Source: Poecilobothrus nobilitatus (taxonomy: Eukaryota; Arthropoda; Insecta; Diptera; Dolichopodidae). Taken from it: a stretch of 64,000 nt of DNA. The position numbers and the translations under genes are program-made. Shown here in pieces: positions 22,824-34,577 of this stretch. Position 1 is the stretch's first letter. Every line of letters starts with the position of its first letter. Under the pieces are notes generated by a model, which had not been told where the DNA came from, did not search any database, and saw only the letters and a program-made list of their open reading frames with translations. The stretch spans positions 252,111,946 through 252,175,945 of the forward strand of contig OX352772.1 in assembly GCA_947095535.1 (NCBI GenBank), given 5' to 3'.

Positions 22824-23160
22824 TTTCAAATTTTATTCGAAATTTTTAAGAATTTTTTTTTTAATTGCATCCAAAGAATTAAATTTTGCATTGCAAAAAT
22901 AATTTATTTAAAACCAAATTATCATAATAAAAGCCTGCGTAAATTTTATTGCAAATTGATTAGAGGTAATCTAGTCAGATTTGTGTATTGGAGTCGAGGT
23001 GGACGCTTACCCAGACTCAACACACAGGAAGGAAGACTCCAATTCAAATTAGAAACAGTTAGTGGTAGCAAAAAGAATGAACTTGCCAAAAAATATTTTT
23101 ATTACTTGCATTAAAATTAATATTTTAATTAATCAAAAACTATATATTTAAAAAAAAATT
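22824..23160. other. Short unidentified coding-like relic downstream of the mariner
   Basis: A/T-rich flank containing a slightly G/C-richer piece at 22930-23090. One plus frame reads LVRFVYWSRGGRLPRL and on through an ETVSGSKKNELAKKY segment. I do not recognise it. It may belong to the mariner's 3' flank or to another relic. Confidence 0.35.
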
Positions 23161-23859
23161 TTTTAAATTGTTGTGTATTTGTTATGAAAAAATGTTTAAT
23201 TTGTAAGAAAAATAAATTTAATTTGAAAAAATAATTGTTTAATTTGAATGAAAATTTTAAAATTGTTGTTTATTTGTTATGAAAAAATGTTTAATTTGTA
23301 AGAAAAATAAGTTTAATTTGAAAAAATAATTGTTTAATTTGAATGAAAAAATGTTTAATTTGTAAGAAAAAAAAAGTTTAATTTGAAAAAAAAATTGTTT
23401 AACCCATTTCAACCCATAATTTGCAAAATTTAATTATTTCGAATACCCATAGCTTTTTTTTTACATAATTTTGCCAAAATTCATTTTTTAAAAAACATTT
23501 AGTGCTAAAAAGCAATAATTAGGGTCTAATAATCTTAAAACGTGACGGGGGTATGATTTGGAGCTATGGTCGAAAACGACCATTTGGGATAATAAGTATA
23601 AAAATTCAAAAATGTAAATTAAATTTTTGTTATTCATAAAATAAATTTTATATTTATGTAATTTATTGTTTGAAATATTTTATGGAGTATAAAAAGCTCA
23701 AAAATAATTACTAAGTCTAATGAAATAAGTACATAACTATAGAATAAGAAAAGTAGAAATAAGTTAAATAAATTTTAGAAGGTAATATATAGTAAATTAA
23801 TTAGAAAAACAAATTGATAAGTGATATATTAAAAATCTGTAAAGCTACTGATGATACTC

Positions 23860-25560
23860 TATGAAGCACTTATCATGAAGAGGTACTTCGCAAGTAGAGC
23901 AAGCAGTAACTGTTTTATTTTTGCAGTAAGCACATTGACGACGTTATTACTAAATGTCGTCCCATCTCTATAAGACTGCTACTCGCTTTTTGTTGTCTGT
24001 TTGGCCCAGGCTTTTGTCTTTGCGTTCCATATCGTGTACATAAGTAGCAGGCAACTTGCCTTGTGAATTCAAATTTATCTAGTTTGCTACCATAAGATTT
24101 GCTTAACAGCCAAGCATTTGTAATTGCTACGTCAAATAACCAAAATATAATAGGCATGTACCACTTTTTGCCTCTTATACCAATTTGATAGTTTGATATG
24201 TGATTGTCCATTTGGTCCACACCTCCCATGTACTTATTATACATATGAACTACATTTGGTTTTTCAATTTCAATCCTTTTTTTCTCTTTTACAGAATATC
24301 TTTCTGTTTTTCTAAGTGGTTCAATACCGTATTCGTTCGACATAAGCATGACTACATTGTTATCCAACCATTTAACTGCCTGAACATTAGCTTCTTGTTC
24401 TACAGAACTAGTGCAAGCTCCTTCATTTAATTTCTTCAAATCTTTATTAGAAATTATTACACATTTTCCGGATCTATTTTCCCGAATTGTTCCTGTACCT
24501 CCCACTTCCCTTTTTTTCAATTTCAGATCAGGATAATTGTGTCGAAGTAAATCATGGAAGAGCAACACTACGGAACCCCCTAATCCAAACTCAGGTCTGT
24601 AAGAATTATTTTCTGATTAACAATTTCCTTGGTACAAAGAAAACTGAATGCAATATCCGTTTTTCAAAGCAAAAGACCAAGCTTTATATCCAAAAGGAGC
24701 ACTAGGCTTAGCTCTCATAAATTGCTTGCATGGGTGTCTGCCAAAATACCGAATCATTGATTCGTCTATTGCTAAATAACTTTCAATCGGCGCATATTTT
24801 ATGAATCGTTGATTAAGCTTTTTTACCAAAGGGCGAAATTTTCCGTATTTGTCATTTTCTGGCAAATTGTTGTTATCACACACATGTAAATGTCTAAATA
24901 TTTCATCGAACCTATTTCTTCTCATAGCTTCTGTTATTATCTTATTATTTGTATCATTTCTGTTTTCCCAATACATTCTTCGTCGGCTCGCTCTTAAATA
25001 ACCAGTATATATATAAAATGCCAATAAAGACATATATTTCTTCTTTTTGTACATTTAAATTTACGTTTCATTGCATAGCATAGTTTGAAGTATGCTGGGC
25101 TAAATCCTGTATGATGTCTTCAGTTAAAAATAAATTAAAAAATTCAAAAGGTTCTGTATATTCTGAAAATGTTAACGGTGGTGTATATACTGTGTGTGAA
25201 GCAGACAGAATAGCATTGATATTATTAATATCACCTTGAATCCAATTCCGCACTTTTAGTTTTTTAGAAATTGGTTCCGAAAATTCTTCCTCATCTGCCT
25301 GTTCACAATCTTCATTGAACAGTATTTCACCTTCTGCTCTGAGTTGATTGTGATTAAGTTTATTGATATCAAATTCCTCTTCATCACCTGAATCTTCATC
25401 AGTTACTTCACCATTGTCTACGGGAGGTAATACACTAATAGATTGTACTATTTCTTCATTTTCCCAACATTCAATTTCGTCTAGTATTTCTTTTAGACTT
25501 AGTGGTTTTTGCCTAAATATAAAAAAAATATGTAATACATGTTATCCCAAATGGTCAAAA
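23860..25560 (-). pseudogene. piggyBac transposase (DDE_Tnp_1_7), internally deleted
   Basis: Minus-strand order is an acidic N-terminal part (25560-25260), then NWIQGDI (~25240), then a frame break after 25068. The catalytic core follows on 25054-24617 (first D in YLAIDESMIRYFGRHP) and 24568-23915 (GGTGTIRENR, DNNVVMLMSN, YMGGVDQMDNHISNY). A final cysteine-rich finger in another frame is at about 23945-23860 (CAYCKNK...CSTC...H..C). The stretch that should hold the second catalytic aspartate (the FDN-type motif just before TGTIREN) is absent: PDLKLKKREV runs directly into GGTGTIR. The gene is therefore inactive by deletion as well as by frameshift. Confidence 0.85.
24368..24687. repeat. 320-bp segment duplicated within piggyBac (copy 1)
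   Basis: 24368-24687, within the transposase core, appears identical to 25801-26120 in the same orientation. The duplicate includes the start of the 217-codon ORF and the end of the preceding one. Confidence 0.93.
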
Positions 25561-25800
25561 ACGACCGCTGGAAAGTTTTCTTTAAAAAACTTCAAAATTT
25601 CTTACAGATATACAAATTAAATATATATATTTAAGAAATATAAACTATTTAGAGCACTAAACCGTTTTACTTTGAAAATTTTAAACTATAACAAAAAACT
25701 TACATAGATTTATTTACCGCCATTTCAACTTGCAAGAAGAAAAATATTTTTAAACTCTCAATTCTCACAACACAATTTAGTTATAATTTTTTTCAATTTA

Positions 25801-26120
25801 ACCATTTAACTGCCTGAACATTAGCTTCTTGTTCTACAGAACTAGTGCAAGCTCCTTCATTTAATTTCTTCAAATCTTTATTAGAAATTATTACACATTT
25901 TCCGGATCTATTTTCCCGAATTGTTCCTGTACCTCCCACTTCCCTTTTTTTCAATTTCAGATCAGGATAATTGTGTCGAAGTAAATCATGGAAGAGCAAC
26001 ACTACGGAACCCCCTAATCCAAACTCAGGTCTGTAAGAATTATTTTCTGATTAACAATTTCCTTGGTACAAAGAAAACTGAATGCAATATCCGTTTTTCA
26101 AAGCAAAAGACCAAGCTTTA
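25801..26120. repeat. 320-bp duplicated piggyBac segment (copy 2)
   Basis: Direct copy of 24368-24687 with no difference I could find. It is placed upstream of the transposase start, between the gene and the right terminal sequence. Confidence 0.93.
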
Positions 26121-26380
26121 CATTACATTTAACTAATGGCCTACTGTTATGAAATTATAAATTTTTTTGAATATCAGTTGAAATTTTAAACTGAATATTT
26201 GAATGGTCGTTTTCGACCGTTTGGGATAATATCGTGTAAGTTCGTTTTCGACCATTTGAGATAAAATGGGTTAAATTGAATGAAAAAATGTTTAATTTGT
26301 AAAAAAAATTGTTTAATTTGAATAAAAAATCGTTTAATGCTTACGAAAAAATGTTGAATTTGGCTGAAAAAATGTTGAAT

Positions 26381-27050
26381 GTTGTTATTAAGTGTAATAT
26401 AAACTCATATAAAATTTTTGAAGGTTAACAAGTTAATGCAGAATAGATTTCATAATTAGAATAAAAACAAGTTATTATACGGAAATATATATTATGTATA
26501 TGATTGAATGAAGGATATTATGGATTTGAATTTAAGATTAGAGTGTGAGAATATGTGTTATGAAATTTAAAAATTAGATTATTAAGTCGGTTTAAAAAGT
26601 TTTAAGGTAGGAGATTTATGATGCTATAAGCGTAAAAGATTCAGCAAGTTTATAGATTTGGAAAAGGAAAAGTTGGGAATTCGGCAGGTTCGGAGAATTG
26701 GAATTAGATCATAAGGGGCAAGTTCGGAGATTTAGGATCTCAAGATAGAAGGTTTGAACATTAAAAAATTTGATGGAATTAGTGCTTTGGTAGTATAATT
26801 TAAAAGATAGATAGAAAAGATAGAAAAGAATCCTTTGGCAGTAGCAAGGACCGAATCGGACGTCAACCGTCAACTATCTTAGATTTTGAATAGACTAAAT
26901 TATATTGGAAAGATATAGTATTATGAAATTATCAAAAATATCCTATAGTATGTAGTACACGTGTATGGGTTTGCGATAAAAATTTAAAAATGTTACTTAA
27001 ATGCACATAAACTTAATTACTTCAAGCTATTTTAATTCTTTTTTAATATA
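26381..27050. repeat. Polinton left terminal repeat (two conserved blocks)
   Basis: Block 26381-26465 (AAACTCATATAAAATTTTTG and flanks) matches 43898-43985 inverted. Block 26904-27050 (ATTGGAAAGATATAGTATTA to the A/T-rich TTTTTTAATAT) matches 39862-40007 inverted. The 440 bp between the blocks on this side has no counterpart on the right, where the LOA-like copy lies instead. Confidence 0.75.
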
Positions 27051-27424
27051 AAACCTGAAACAGGTGTATTTTTGCGATAGTATTTATAAAATTGTGACTA
27101 AAATGACTAATAAATTTAATCATGAACTTGATTTGAATACAGAATTAAATAGGTACTTACATACAAAATGAAAAAAAATTTAATATAGAACAAGATTTAT
27201 AATATTCTTGTAAAATTACTTTCATTTATGCAAACTTGATGTATGTTATTGGCAACTAATACTATATATAATGCAAATAATTAAATATATGCGAAACGAA
27301 AAAAGCTTTTTGTGATAAACGTATTTTATTAAAATCATATTACTAACTTTATTAAAATAAAAAAGCGAAAGTAAAATGTATAAATAAAAAAATTAAAATA
27401 TTTTAAATATGCATAGAGTATTAA

Positions 27425-28314
27425 GTAATATCTCCTTTGTTTATCCCCGAATTATGCTTTTCATCAAAACCAAGCCATTTAACTAAAACTTGATTTCTTT
27501 TTTTTTAAATATTTTTTCTACAACATAGACATGTGGATTTTTAACTGGTGTTAATTCAGGCTCACAAAAACAACCGGTTATTGGGTTATTTGTGTAATCA
27601 AATAAATTGTATGTTATTGGATCAGTTCTTTTAATTTTTGCAATTTTAAATATTTCAGTTGACCAGTTGGGTTGATAACCTTTTACAAAAATACCTTTAA
27701 ATTTGTTTATACGAACATACACTTTTAACTTACTGCAGACAGTTTTTAATAGTAATTTTTCGTTTATCTTTGTAACTTTTTTTGGTTGAAGTTTAATTGT
27801 TCGATGATATGCTGAGTTGTATTTTTCAATAAGTGAGGGTAAAATAGATATCCATTTATAATTAACCTGAAAACTAAACTGTTTCCACATTGAATTTTTT
27901 AAAGTCCGGTTAAAACGTTCTACTATAAATGCTTTCATTTCAGAATATGTATGATAATGATTAAATTTTTTTCTTTCCATGAGTTTATTTTGAAATATTG
28001 AAAAACTCTTTACCTTGATCATATTGAATATTTTTTGGGTGTGTTCCAGCACGTTTAAAAATGTTTTGCATGCCAAGTAAAACGTTATTAGCATTTTTAG
28101 TTTTAATTGGCTCAGCATAAGCATATTCCGAAAAAGTGTCTATTACAGTTAATAAATATTTATTTCCTTTGTTATACTTTGCATATGGAATCATTTCTAC
28201 TAAATCGATTTGCCATATTGTATTGTTTAAACCTTTTTGAATGAATTTTCTTTGACGAAAGCTTCGACGTCTGGCTGGTCTATGTATTTCCGTTACTATG
28301 TATTTCCTTGACAT
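27425..28314 (-). pseudogene. Polinton integrase (RVE fold) with C-terminal chromodomain
   Basis: Two overlapping minus-strand segments (28314-27985 and 28124-27483) give an integrase core. The first D is in IWQIDLVEMI, the second in IQYDQGKEFFN, and E in FIVERFNRTLKN. A chromodomain-like tail (YVVEKIFKKK, then, after a one-base break, VKWLGFDEKHNS) ends at about 27425. Retrovirus-like integrases with chromodomains are typical of Polintons; they insert the linear element DNA. A frameshift in the core (near 28000-28120) and one in the tail make this copy non-functional. The upstream zinc-binding segment is not clearly visible. Confidence 0.85.
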
Positions 28315-28789
28315 TATGCTTGTACCATTTAATCAGGTTTTTCAATTCTATTTTATAATTTTCTATAGAGCAACAGTTACATGTATGTGGTCCAGATGAC
28401 GAGTTAGAAAAAATAACAATTCTTAATCCTTAAAAAAATATAAAATAAATAAAAAAGTGTACCATAAAAAAAAAATCCTGATACGCTATATTGGATTGGA
28501 GTCTGCCGCCCTATACATGCCTGGATCAGCATCCACCACAACTCCTAACCATTTTATCCATTGATAAATTGTTAAACAAAAAAATTGACCCAGGCTCGTT
28601 TTCCGATTTTTATTATTTTCATAACAATTAGATTATTCTGGCAAAATTCTTAGTTTTTTATTATTCGTGTTATTTATTTTGCTCCTATTTTTCCAAAGGC
28701 AGTTTTTTTTTAGTAAAACTATAATTACATAATTAAGTAAATATTTTCTATGTGTTACACATTCATTCGCGTCATCAAACTATCCCGAA

Positions 28790-30560
28790 TGAAATTTCTT
28801 AGATTCCGTTTCACAACATTCAATAATTCTTGCTTTTATATTTTTTACATGCAAAAATTTTTGAAAAATTTTTCATAAATCTCGATATGTGATTTACAAA
28901 TTTCAAAAAATTTATCTGACGGATCTTTGAGCTTACATTCCTTACAAAAATACTTTTTATTTAAAATATGTTATTCGGAAGGCATATTTAACATTGAGAA
29001 TGATTTTAACATATCTCTTTCATAACTATGACATGTTAATTTTTTTATAATTATTTTAAAAATAGCAAAACCAACAAAATATCTTTTAGCAGCCTCATCT
29101 ACGTGAAATTTTTATTGCATGTATCTATCAGAAAAGTAAGTTTCATCATCTAGTTCTTCGTTTAATTCATTTTTCAACATTTAAAACAAATTCTTTATAA
29201 CTATTATAACTAAGCAGCTAATTATTTTCTTCGTTTCTTATAGAATTATAGTTTTCCCAATTTAAAGTTTTATTATTGTCAGGTTCACAGTTCTTACTTT
29301 TAGTTTTATCAACAAGTAATTTTAAAGATATTATGCGATCTATTGAAGAACTAAATTGATATATGATTGCTATTCAAGCCGCCTCGTCCTCTTACTTGAG
29401 AAAAAAAGTTCTCAACAGGATCTTGATTCAATCTATTTGTAAGAACATAATTTAAATTGGAATGAAACTGTAAAATGTATTTACTGATAGAAAAAATAGC
29501 ATTAATGGATTGAATTAAACCTGGGATGCAAAAGTTTATCTTTTTCTTTGAGGAAGCGTTTTTGTTTATCAATTTTATATCTTTTAAATATTGCTTCATA
29601 TCAGTCAAATGGGTCCAATTATTCCTCCCTCTTTCAAGAGGCCTTTTAAATATTTTTCTAGCATGATCTACTATCAATAATATCAAAGCCGTTGTCCATT
29701 TTTACTAAAAACTTTTCTGTTGCTTTAGCTACTTGTTTCTTTTTCGCTTTTAAATTTATTCAAGCTTAGACAAATTCTTAAACCAGCAGCTGTGCTTTGA
29801 CTAAAAATTTGGGTAACTAATTTTACTTTAAGTCTGTCAAATTTTCCAGGATATATATGTTTTTTAGTCAGTTTTGGGCATAATTTAACTATATCGCTTG
29901 AATCAAAATTTTTCAAATTTTGAATTACATCCCAAGATACTCTTCCGTCATTTGTTTCAAAATCATTTGAAAATAAAGTGTTTCTCAAAGATTTAAAAAG
30001 ATAAGGCACGTCAAAAATAGCATAGATTTTATGATTCTGAAATTCAAAGAAAGGTTGATCCGTAGTAACTTTCAATAATCTGAAGCATTTTCGATTATTA
30101 AAACCCTGGGCGAAAATAATTGCCTTAACATTTAAATTTCAATCTAGTGTCAATTGAATATTTTTAAGCAGAATTTCTTTAAGAGTTTCACCTTCTGTAC
30201 AATTTCCCGAAACATAGTATGATAAAATGTACTTCCAATTGGTTACTATTCCTCTAACAATAAAGACCAGTATGTGATCTCCAGTATTATTATTTCTATC
30301 CCCATCTCCAAAATCAATAAATCCATCTACCTTATCAGTAGCTTGATTATAGGTGAATTCTTTTCTAATTTTTATTTCATCCATTAAAATGGAGCATAGT
30401 TTTTCATCATCATCATCTTTTCTAATATTTGATTTTTTAAATTAGTCAAAAGCGAAATATTAAAACCAGGCTGTAAGTTTTTAATAGGTATCCAACGATT
30501 TAAAGAACTTTGACTTGGTGAGTTGAATTCAAGAGTATTTCTCATAAAATTATAACACGT
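28790..30560 (-). pseudogene. P-element transposase core, fragmented
   Basis: Reading minus: a helix-rich block with SLNRWIPI (~30495), then a catalytic D region LMDEIKIRKEFTYNQ (30384) followed by KVDGFIDFGD. NWKYILSYYV lies before a stop, and then FEFQNHKIYAIFDVPYLFKSLRNTL (30075-29725). The segment with DPVENFFSQVRGRGG is near 29380. A final lysine/cysteine-rich tail (CKECKLKDPSDKF) is at about 28950. These blocks follow the order of P/THAP9-type transposases. At least four stops or shifts interrupt them. A simple ACTACATC-type repeat (about 30608-30690) has expanded between the THAP exon and this core. Confidence 0.8.
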
Positions 30561-30986
30561 AGCCGACTTAAAATTAATATTTTGAGCCAGATCCCTCTGT
30601 TTCTCAGGCCTACATCGCTACTACATCTACTACATCGTTACAAGGAGCGCTACTACATCATGATACTACATCGTGATACAAGGAGCATTTTACAAAAAAT
30701 TTTCGTAGTTTGGTTGGCACTGTTTATATTTTCAATATTTTTATATTTTTTTAACATATTTTTATATTTAAGGAACAACTTTTTGAAATCTAATGCAGTT
30801 TATTTAATTTTTTAATTGTTTTAGATTGTTCTTTCATATAATATATTTAATTTTTGGTTCTTTTTTCGCAGTTCTTACAACAAATTGTAGAATGATCATA
30901 ATCACTTTTAGTAATATGTTTTTTTAAGGGTGGCGATATTTCTTCGAACTCCTTGAATGTCAGATCTGTATTAATGTTCGGTATCA

Positions 30987-31340
30987 TCATTTGGTTACTT
31001 TGGACATCGTTACTATTTTTGCTGAATTGGTATTAGTATTATTGTTGTTTTTATTAATTTCACTACTATTACTTTGTTCAGCAGTAAATTCATAAATAAG
31101 AGAGGGATTAGTTAAGTGTAAGAGGGGCACTGAATTTTTTTTTAATTTCATTTTGTACAAATCGGAAGTTCGAAAATGTTTGCCACATATGTACTTATTC
31201 TTAGAGTTAAAATTTTTCATAAATCCACAATTTTCGTACCATTTTTCTTTTAATAATTTATCTATTGGAAATCTGAAAATCTGATTATCTCTCTTAGAAC
31301 CAAAACATGCATTAATACTACATTTTTTCAATTTAGTCAT
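30987..31340 (-). pseudogene. THAP DNA-binding domain of the P-like transposase
   Basis: The ORF of 117 codons starts MTKLKKCSINACFGSKR. Its cysteines are followed by WYENCGF and then KYICGKHF, giving the C2CH zinc module of THAP domains. A basic segment and SVPLLHL stand in for the usual AVPTLF-type box. THAP domains bind the element's ends and are the N-terminus of P transposase. An asparagine-rich tail follows. The rest of the transposase lies downstream in other frames. Confidence 0.82.
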
Positions 31341-31806
31341 GGGTTTTTTAATATATTGTACTTCCCAGTCAAAAATAGTAGGGAGCGCATTTTTTTTTAA
31401 CTTTGTTTTACCTAAATAGAATTTTTAAAAATGCGCAGTGCAAATGACTTTGTTTTTAAAGTTTATATTCTCAAGTTTACAATTGTTCAACCATATATCG
31501 CGAATTTTGCTATTTTCTTTGGGGAACTTTATTAGTCTAATATTTGAAGTAGTCTAGTATTTGAATAGTCGTGGAGGCCATTTGAATGACGTTTTATTCA
31601 GAACTTAATTGTATCGATTGCACTTCACATTAAATAAAAAACATTTAAATTTCCTTAACAATTAGTGTGTTTTTTTTTAAAAGAAATCATATCACTCAAA
31701 TTGGAAATCCCGTTATAATGGAAGACAAACAGCTATAAAAAGACAAAGAGCTATAAAAAGAACGACGAAGAAAGCAAAGTAAAATCTCCGATATATTCAA
31801 TTAAAA
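31341..31806. other. Gap between P-like element and capsid gene; no gene
   Basis: A/T-rich. No ORF or known repeat recognised. Probably Polinton intergenic sequence plus the 5' end of the P-like element. Confidence 0.4.
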
Positions 31807-33100
31807 ATGGAATGTATGAAATCTGAACTTGATCTTTTTGCGTCATTACTTGTTCAAACAAATATTTTGCGTTCAGAAGGGGTAGCATACACTCCTTCAA
31901 CTTTTTTAGAGGCCTATATAAAGTACCTAACCTACCTACCTAAAGCACCTACCTACCTACCTAAAGTACCAGTACCTATATAAAGGTTAAAGTTCAAATA
32001 TTAAAAAAAGATGGATAAGAGAAGTGCAAACGATAAATAGGAATCGGAACTGAAGCAAAGGAGACTCCGCAGCGCAGTGTTGTAAATAATTTATTACACT
32101 CTTTAATTAAACAATGTAATGTAACTCTAAACAGAAAAAACATCACTCCTTCAGATTTCTTATACCATTATAAAGCATAGATAACTACTTTACTAAATTA
32201 TGGTACAAATTCCAGTCAAACACATCTCGAAGCATCTGGTTGGGAATTGGATAAGCCGAATGTCTATGATTTCAACAATTCTGGTTGTTCTATTCTGGTT
32301 GTCCTGGTTCTAAATCAAAACAAAAATCATACAACAACTCTGCAATAGCAGAATTAATGGGAAAATTACATGTAAATTTCTTCAATACTTCCAAATTACT
32401 TTTAAATAATGTTGACATTCGAATTTCTTTAGCACTAAAGAAACAAGATTTTTGTATTTTCTTTAACGATAACGATGAAAGTCATTTAAAAATTCTCGAA
32501 GCTATATTATACATGAAACATTTAACAATTAATAGAAGCATATGGATAGCATATTGATAGCATACTGTACTAGGAAAGGCTAACGCGAAATATTTTTATA
32601 CGAGAAGTGAAATCAAAACATTTACAATTCCAGCTAACACTTCCAACATATCATTGGATAATATATTTATAGGGCAAATACCAAAAGCTCTTGTATTTTG
32701 TATGGTTAATAATGAAAATTTTAATGGTAAAAGATCAAAAAATACATACCCTCTAGATAATCAAAATCTCACACAGTTTCAATTGTATGGGAATGGAGTG
32801 CCTACTCCAAACTGTGCAATTGAAGCAAGTTTTACATCGAATAATCTTTGTAATTCTCGTGCATATTTAACATTATTCAGTGGAACTGGCATACATCACT
32901 CTGATAGATGGCATCAAATTTCAAAAGAACTTTTTTCAAAAGATTATACAATACTAGCTTTTAATTTATCACCAGACGGCTCGGGAACTGATACATATCA
33001 GAGGTTATTAAACCAGGGAGTAGTAAAAATTGAGTGCTCCATTAACTTTAACATTAACATGCATTGTATTTGCAGAATTCGATACCAATATCGAAATTAA
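31807..33100 (+). pseudogene. Polinton major capsid protein (double jelly-roll), broken
   Basis: A start at 31807 opens with a block in which KSELDLFASL and VAYTPST can be read. Further blocks in changing frames are LLNYGTNSSQTHLEASGW (~32190), then the ORF 32285-32557 (IAELMGKLHVNFF, LLNNVDIRISL, DFCIFF), then 32654-33100 (IFIGQIPKALVF, PLDNQNLTQFQLYGNG and a C-terminal FNLSPDGSG...). The overall order matches the F54H12.2-like family recognised as the Polinton major capsid protein. An expanded CCTACCTAC repeat (about 31925-31980) and several frameshifts disrupt it. Capsid genes suggest Polintons are or were virion-forming. Confidence 0.72.
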
Positions 33101-33147
33101 TAAAAATGGTAACGTATACGTAAACTTATAAAAGGATAATGTAATTT

Positions 33148-33447
33148 ATGCCTTACAATAATGCCTTAGAAAAATGTAAAACTATTGTAAAAGAATTAAA
33201 GTATAAATTTCCTGTCAGAGACTTAAAAAGAACAGATACTGAGAATGACTCTTTTGGACATATCGATATTAAAAAAATAACTAATAACTTAATAAATTTG
33301 CTTGAAAAATTCGATATAGTCTTAACAAATGGAAAACTTAAAGCAGAATTTTTGACAACATTTATACGAGGAAATACTCCGCTAATTGATATTTCCCGTT
33401 TGCAAGAAAATGAATACGCTTCAGATTTCAAAGGTACTGAAATGTAA
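33148..33447 (+). CDS. Conserved-position Polinton ORF of unknown function (99 codons)
   Basis: The ORF starts MPYNNALEKCK, is lysine-rich and has no motif I recognise. It lies directly between capsid and protease, and its last 38 bases overlap the protease start (ATG at 33410) in another frame, which suggests compact viral-style gene packing. It could be a minor virion component or a truncated piece of a longer protein. Intactness over 99 codons next to broken neighbours is noted but may be chance. Confidence 0.45.
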   Translation: MPYNNALEKCKTIVKELKYKFPVRDLKRTDTENDSFGHIDIKKITNNLINLLEKFDIVLTNGKLKAEFLTTFIRGNTPLIDISRLQENEYASDFKGTEM

Positions 33448-33840
33448 TAACTTAACACATAAAATATTTAGGGGCGTTTATGCTCTTGATCAATTGCCAA
33501 AACGAGTTTCAAAACTTAGTATTTTGATGGTAAATACTGATACTTATAATGAAAAGGGAACACATTGGTTAGCAATATTTGTTCCAGTTCAAGAGTGTGT
33601 AGAATATTTTGAATCATTTGGAAATCCGCCATTTTACAATGAGAATAAAAAAAATTATAAAATTTCTACAAAGTCAATCGAAATGTTTTGCTTTCAACAA
33701 TAATCTATGAATGCGAAGTTCCCGTAAAAGCATGAAATGTTTTCTTAATTTATTCGACACATCATCCCCACTTAAAAACTATAAAAAATACAAAGAATAT
33801 TTCGAAAAATTTTTTTAAAATGTGGGAGAAAAACTACAAA
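33410..33840 (+). pseudogene. Adenain-type cysteine protease of the Polinton (C-terminus degraded)
   Basis: I place the start at 33410 (MNTLQISKVL) rather than 33386. The block GVYALDQLPKRV leads to the catalytic histidine in KGTHWLAIFV and the acidic residue region in CVEYFESFGNPP. In the family, the catalytic cysteine follows a glutamine-containing stretch; here FCFQQ is followed at once by a stop (33701), and the cysteine segment beyond is scattered in other frames. The family matures capsid proteins. This copy is inactive. Confidence 0.72.
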
Positions 33841-33882
33841 TACAAAATTATAAAATAAAATTCATCAGTTAAAACAAAAAAA

Positions 33883-34248
33883 ATGGCGCAATCAACAAAT
33901 TCAGAAGTATTTGAAACACAAAAAGTTGAGGCAGCGCAGAACCTTTTATTAAGCTATATTTATTTTTTGGATAAAAAACAAACCATAAAAATTCAAATTG
34001 GATTTAATATTAAAAATTTTGCTGCATCAATTATGTTCCAACGACAAAACAAAGTCATAAGCGAAATGAATTATTTGGAGTGGTATACAATTAATTTATC
34101 ACGAAAAAAGAGTGAAACAAAATTAAATTCAAAAGCACTATCGCAAACATTTCATCATGCAGAGCCCACTAAAAAACTTACATTGCAGCTAGATGAGTAC
34201 ACTCGTTTTTGCCTCATGCTAGACTTTATACAAGAAGTGATGTATTAA
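33883..34248 (+). CDS. Unknown Polinton ORF (121 codons)
   Basis: The ORF starts MAQSTNSEVFETQKVEAAQN after an A-rich leader and ends in TAA at 34248. There is no transmembrane segment or known motif. It has an aromatic/basic middle (FAASIMFQRQNKVISEMNYLEWY). Its place right after the protease, on the same strand, makes it a candidate structural or accessory gene of the element. Confidence 0.5.
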   Translation: MAQSTNSEVFETQKVEAAQNLLLSYIYFLDKKQTIKIQIGFNIKNFAASIMFQRQNKVISEMNYLEWYTINLSRKKSETKLNSKALSQTFHHAEPTKKLTLQLDEYTRFCLMLDFIQEVMY

Positions 34249-34577
34249 GAAAGAAGAAGATTTCTACATTCAAATGAATTTACACATAGCTCAGTGTAAC
34301 TATTCCAGACTATTTTATGAAATATCTATGTTTTTGTCAGAAAAAATATCTTGGTCAACAATAAATAAAACAAATATTTTTTAAAACCAATTATTTTCTT
34401 TTATTAAATACATATATAAATTCATACAATTTTTTACAGCACATCTTTGTAAATTTTCCGTAATGTGATGGCGAGCGCAAATGGTGGTGAAATTCCTTAG
34501 TTTTTGAAGAGATGGAATGTCGTTATCTAAATTGATAACTTCTACTGAACTCGAAACAAATTTATCTAAAATTCCTT

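Larger units (their letters stand above)
23403..26270 (-). mobile_element. piggyBac element with TTAA target duplication
   Basis: TTAA at 23399-23402 and at 26271-26274 flank termini CCCATTTCAACCC (left) and CCCATTTTATCTC (right, read inward), which share CCCATTT. Subterminal inverted hairpins TGGTCGAAAACGACCA occur near both ends. The transposase is on the minus strand. A 320-bp piece of it is repeated near the right end. The element lies in an A/T-rich tandem array. Confidence 0.9.
23160..26380. repeat. A/T-rich tandem array split by piggyBac
   Basis: Units built from GTTTAATTTGAATGAAAAAA and GTTTAATTTGTAAGAAAAAT run from about 23160 to 23402 and resume after the piggyBac element at 26271-26380. 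The array is the insertion target, as shown by TTAA on both sides. Confidence 0.75.
28790..31340 (-). mobile_element. P-element-type transposon nested in the Polinton
   Basis: A THAP-domain exon (31340-30987) and P-type transposase segments (about 30560-28790) run on the minus strand between the integrase and capsid genes. That position is unusual for the Polinton gene set and fits an insertion. Terminal inverted repeats and an 8-bp target duplication were not identified, so the limits are those of the recognisable coding sequence. Confidence 0.75.
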
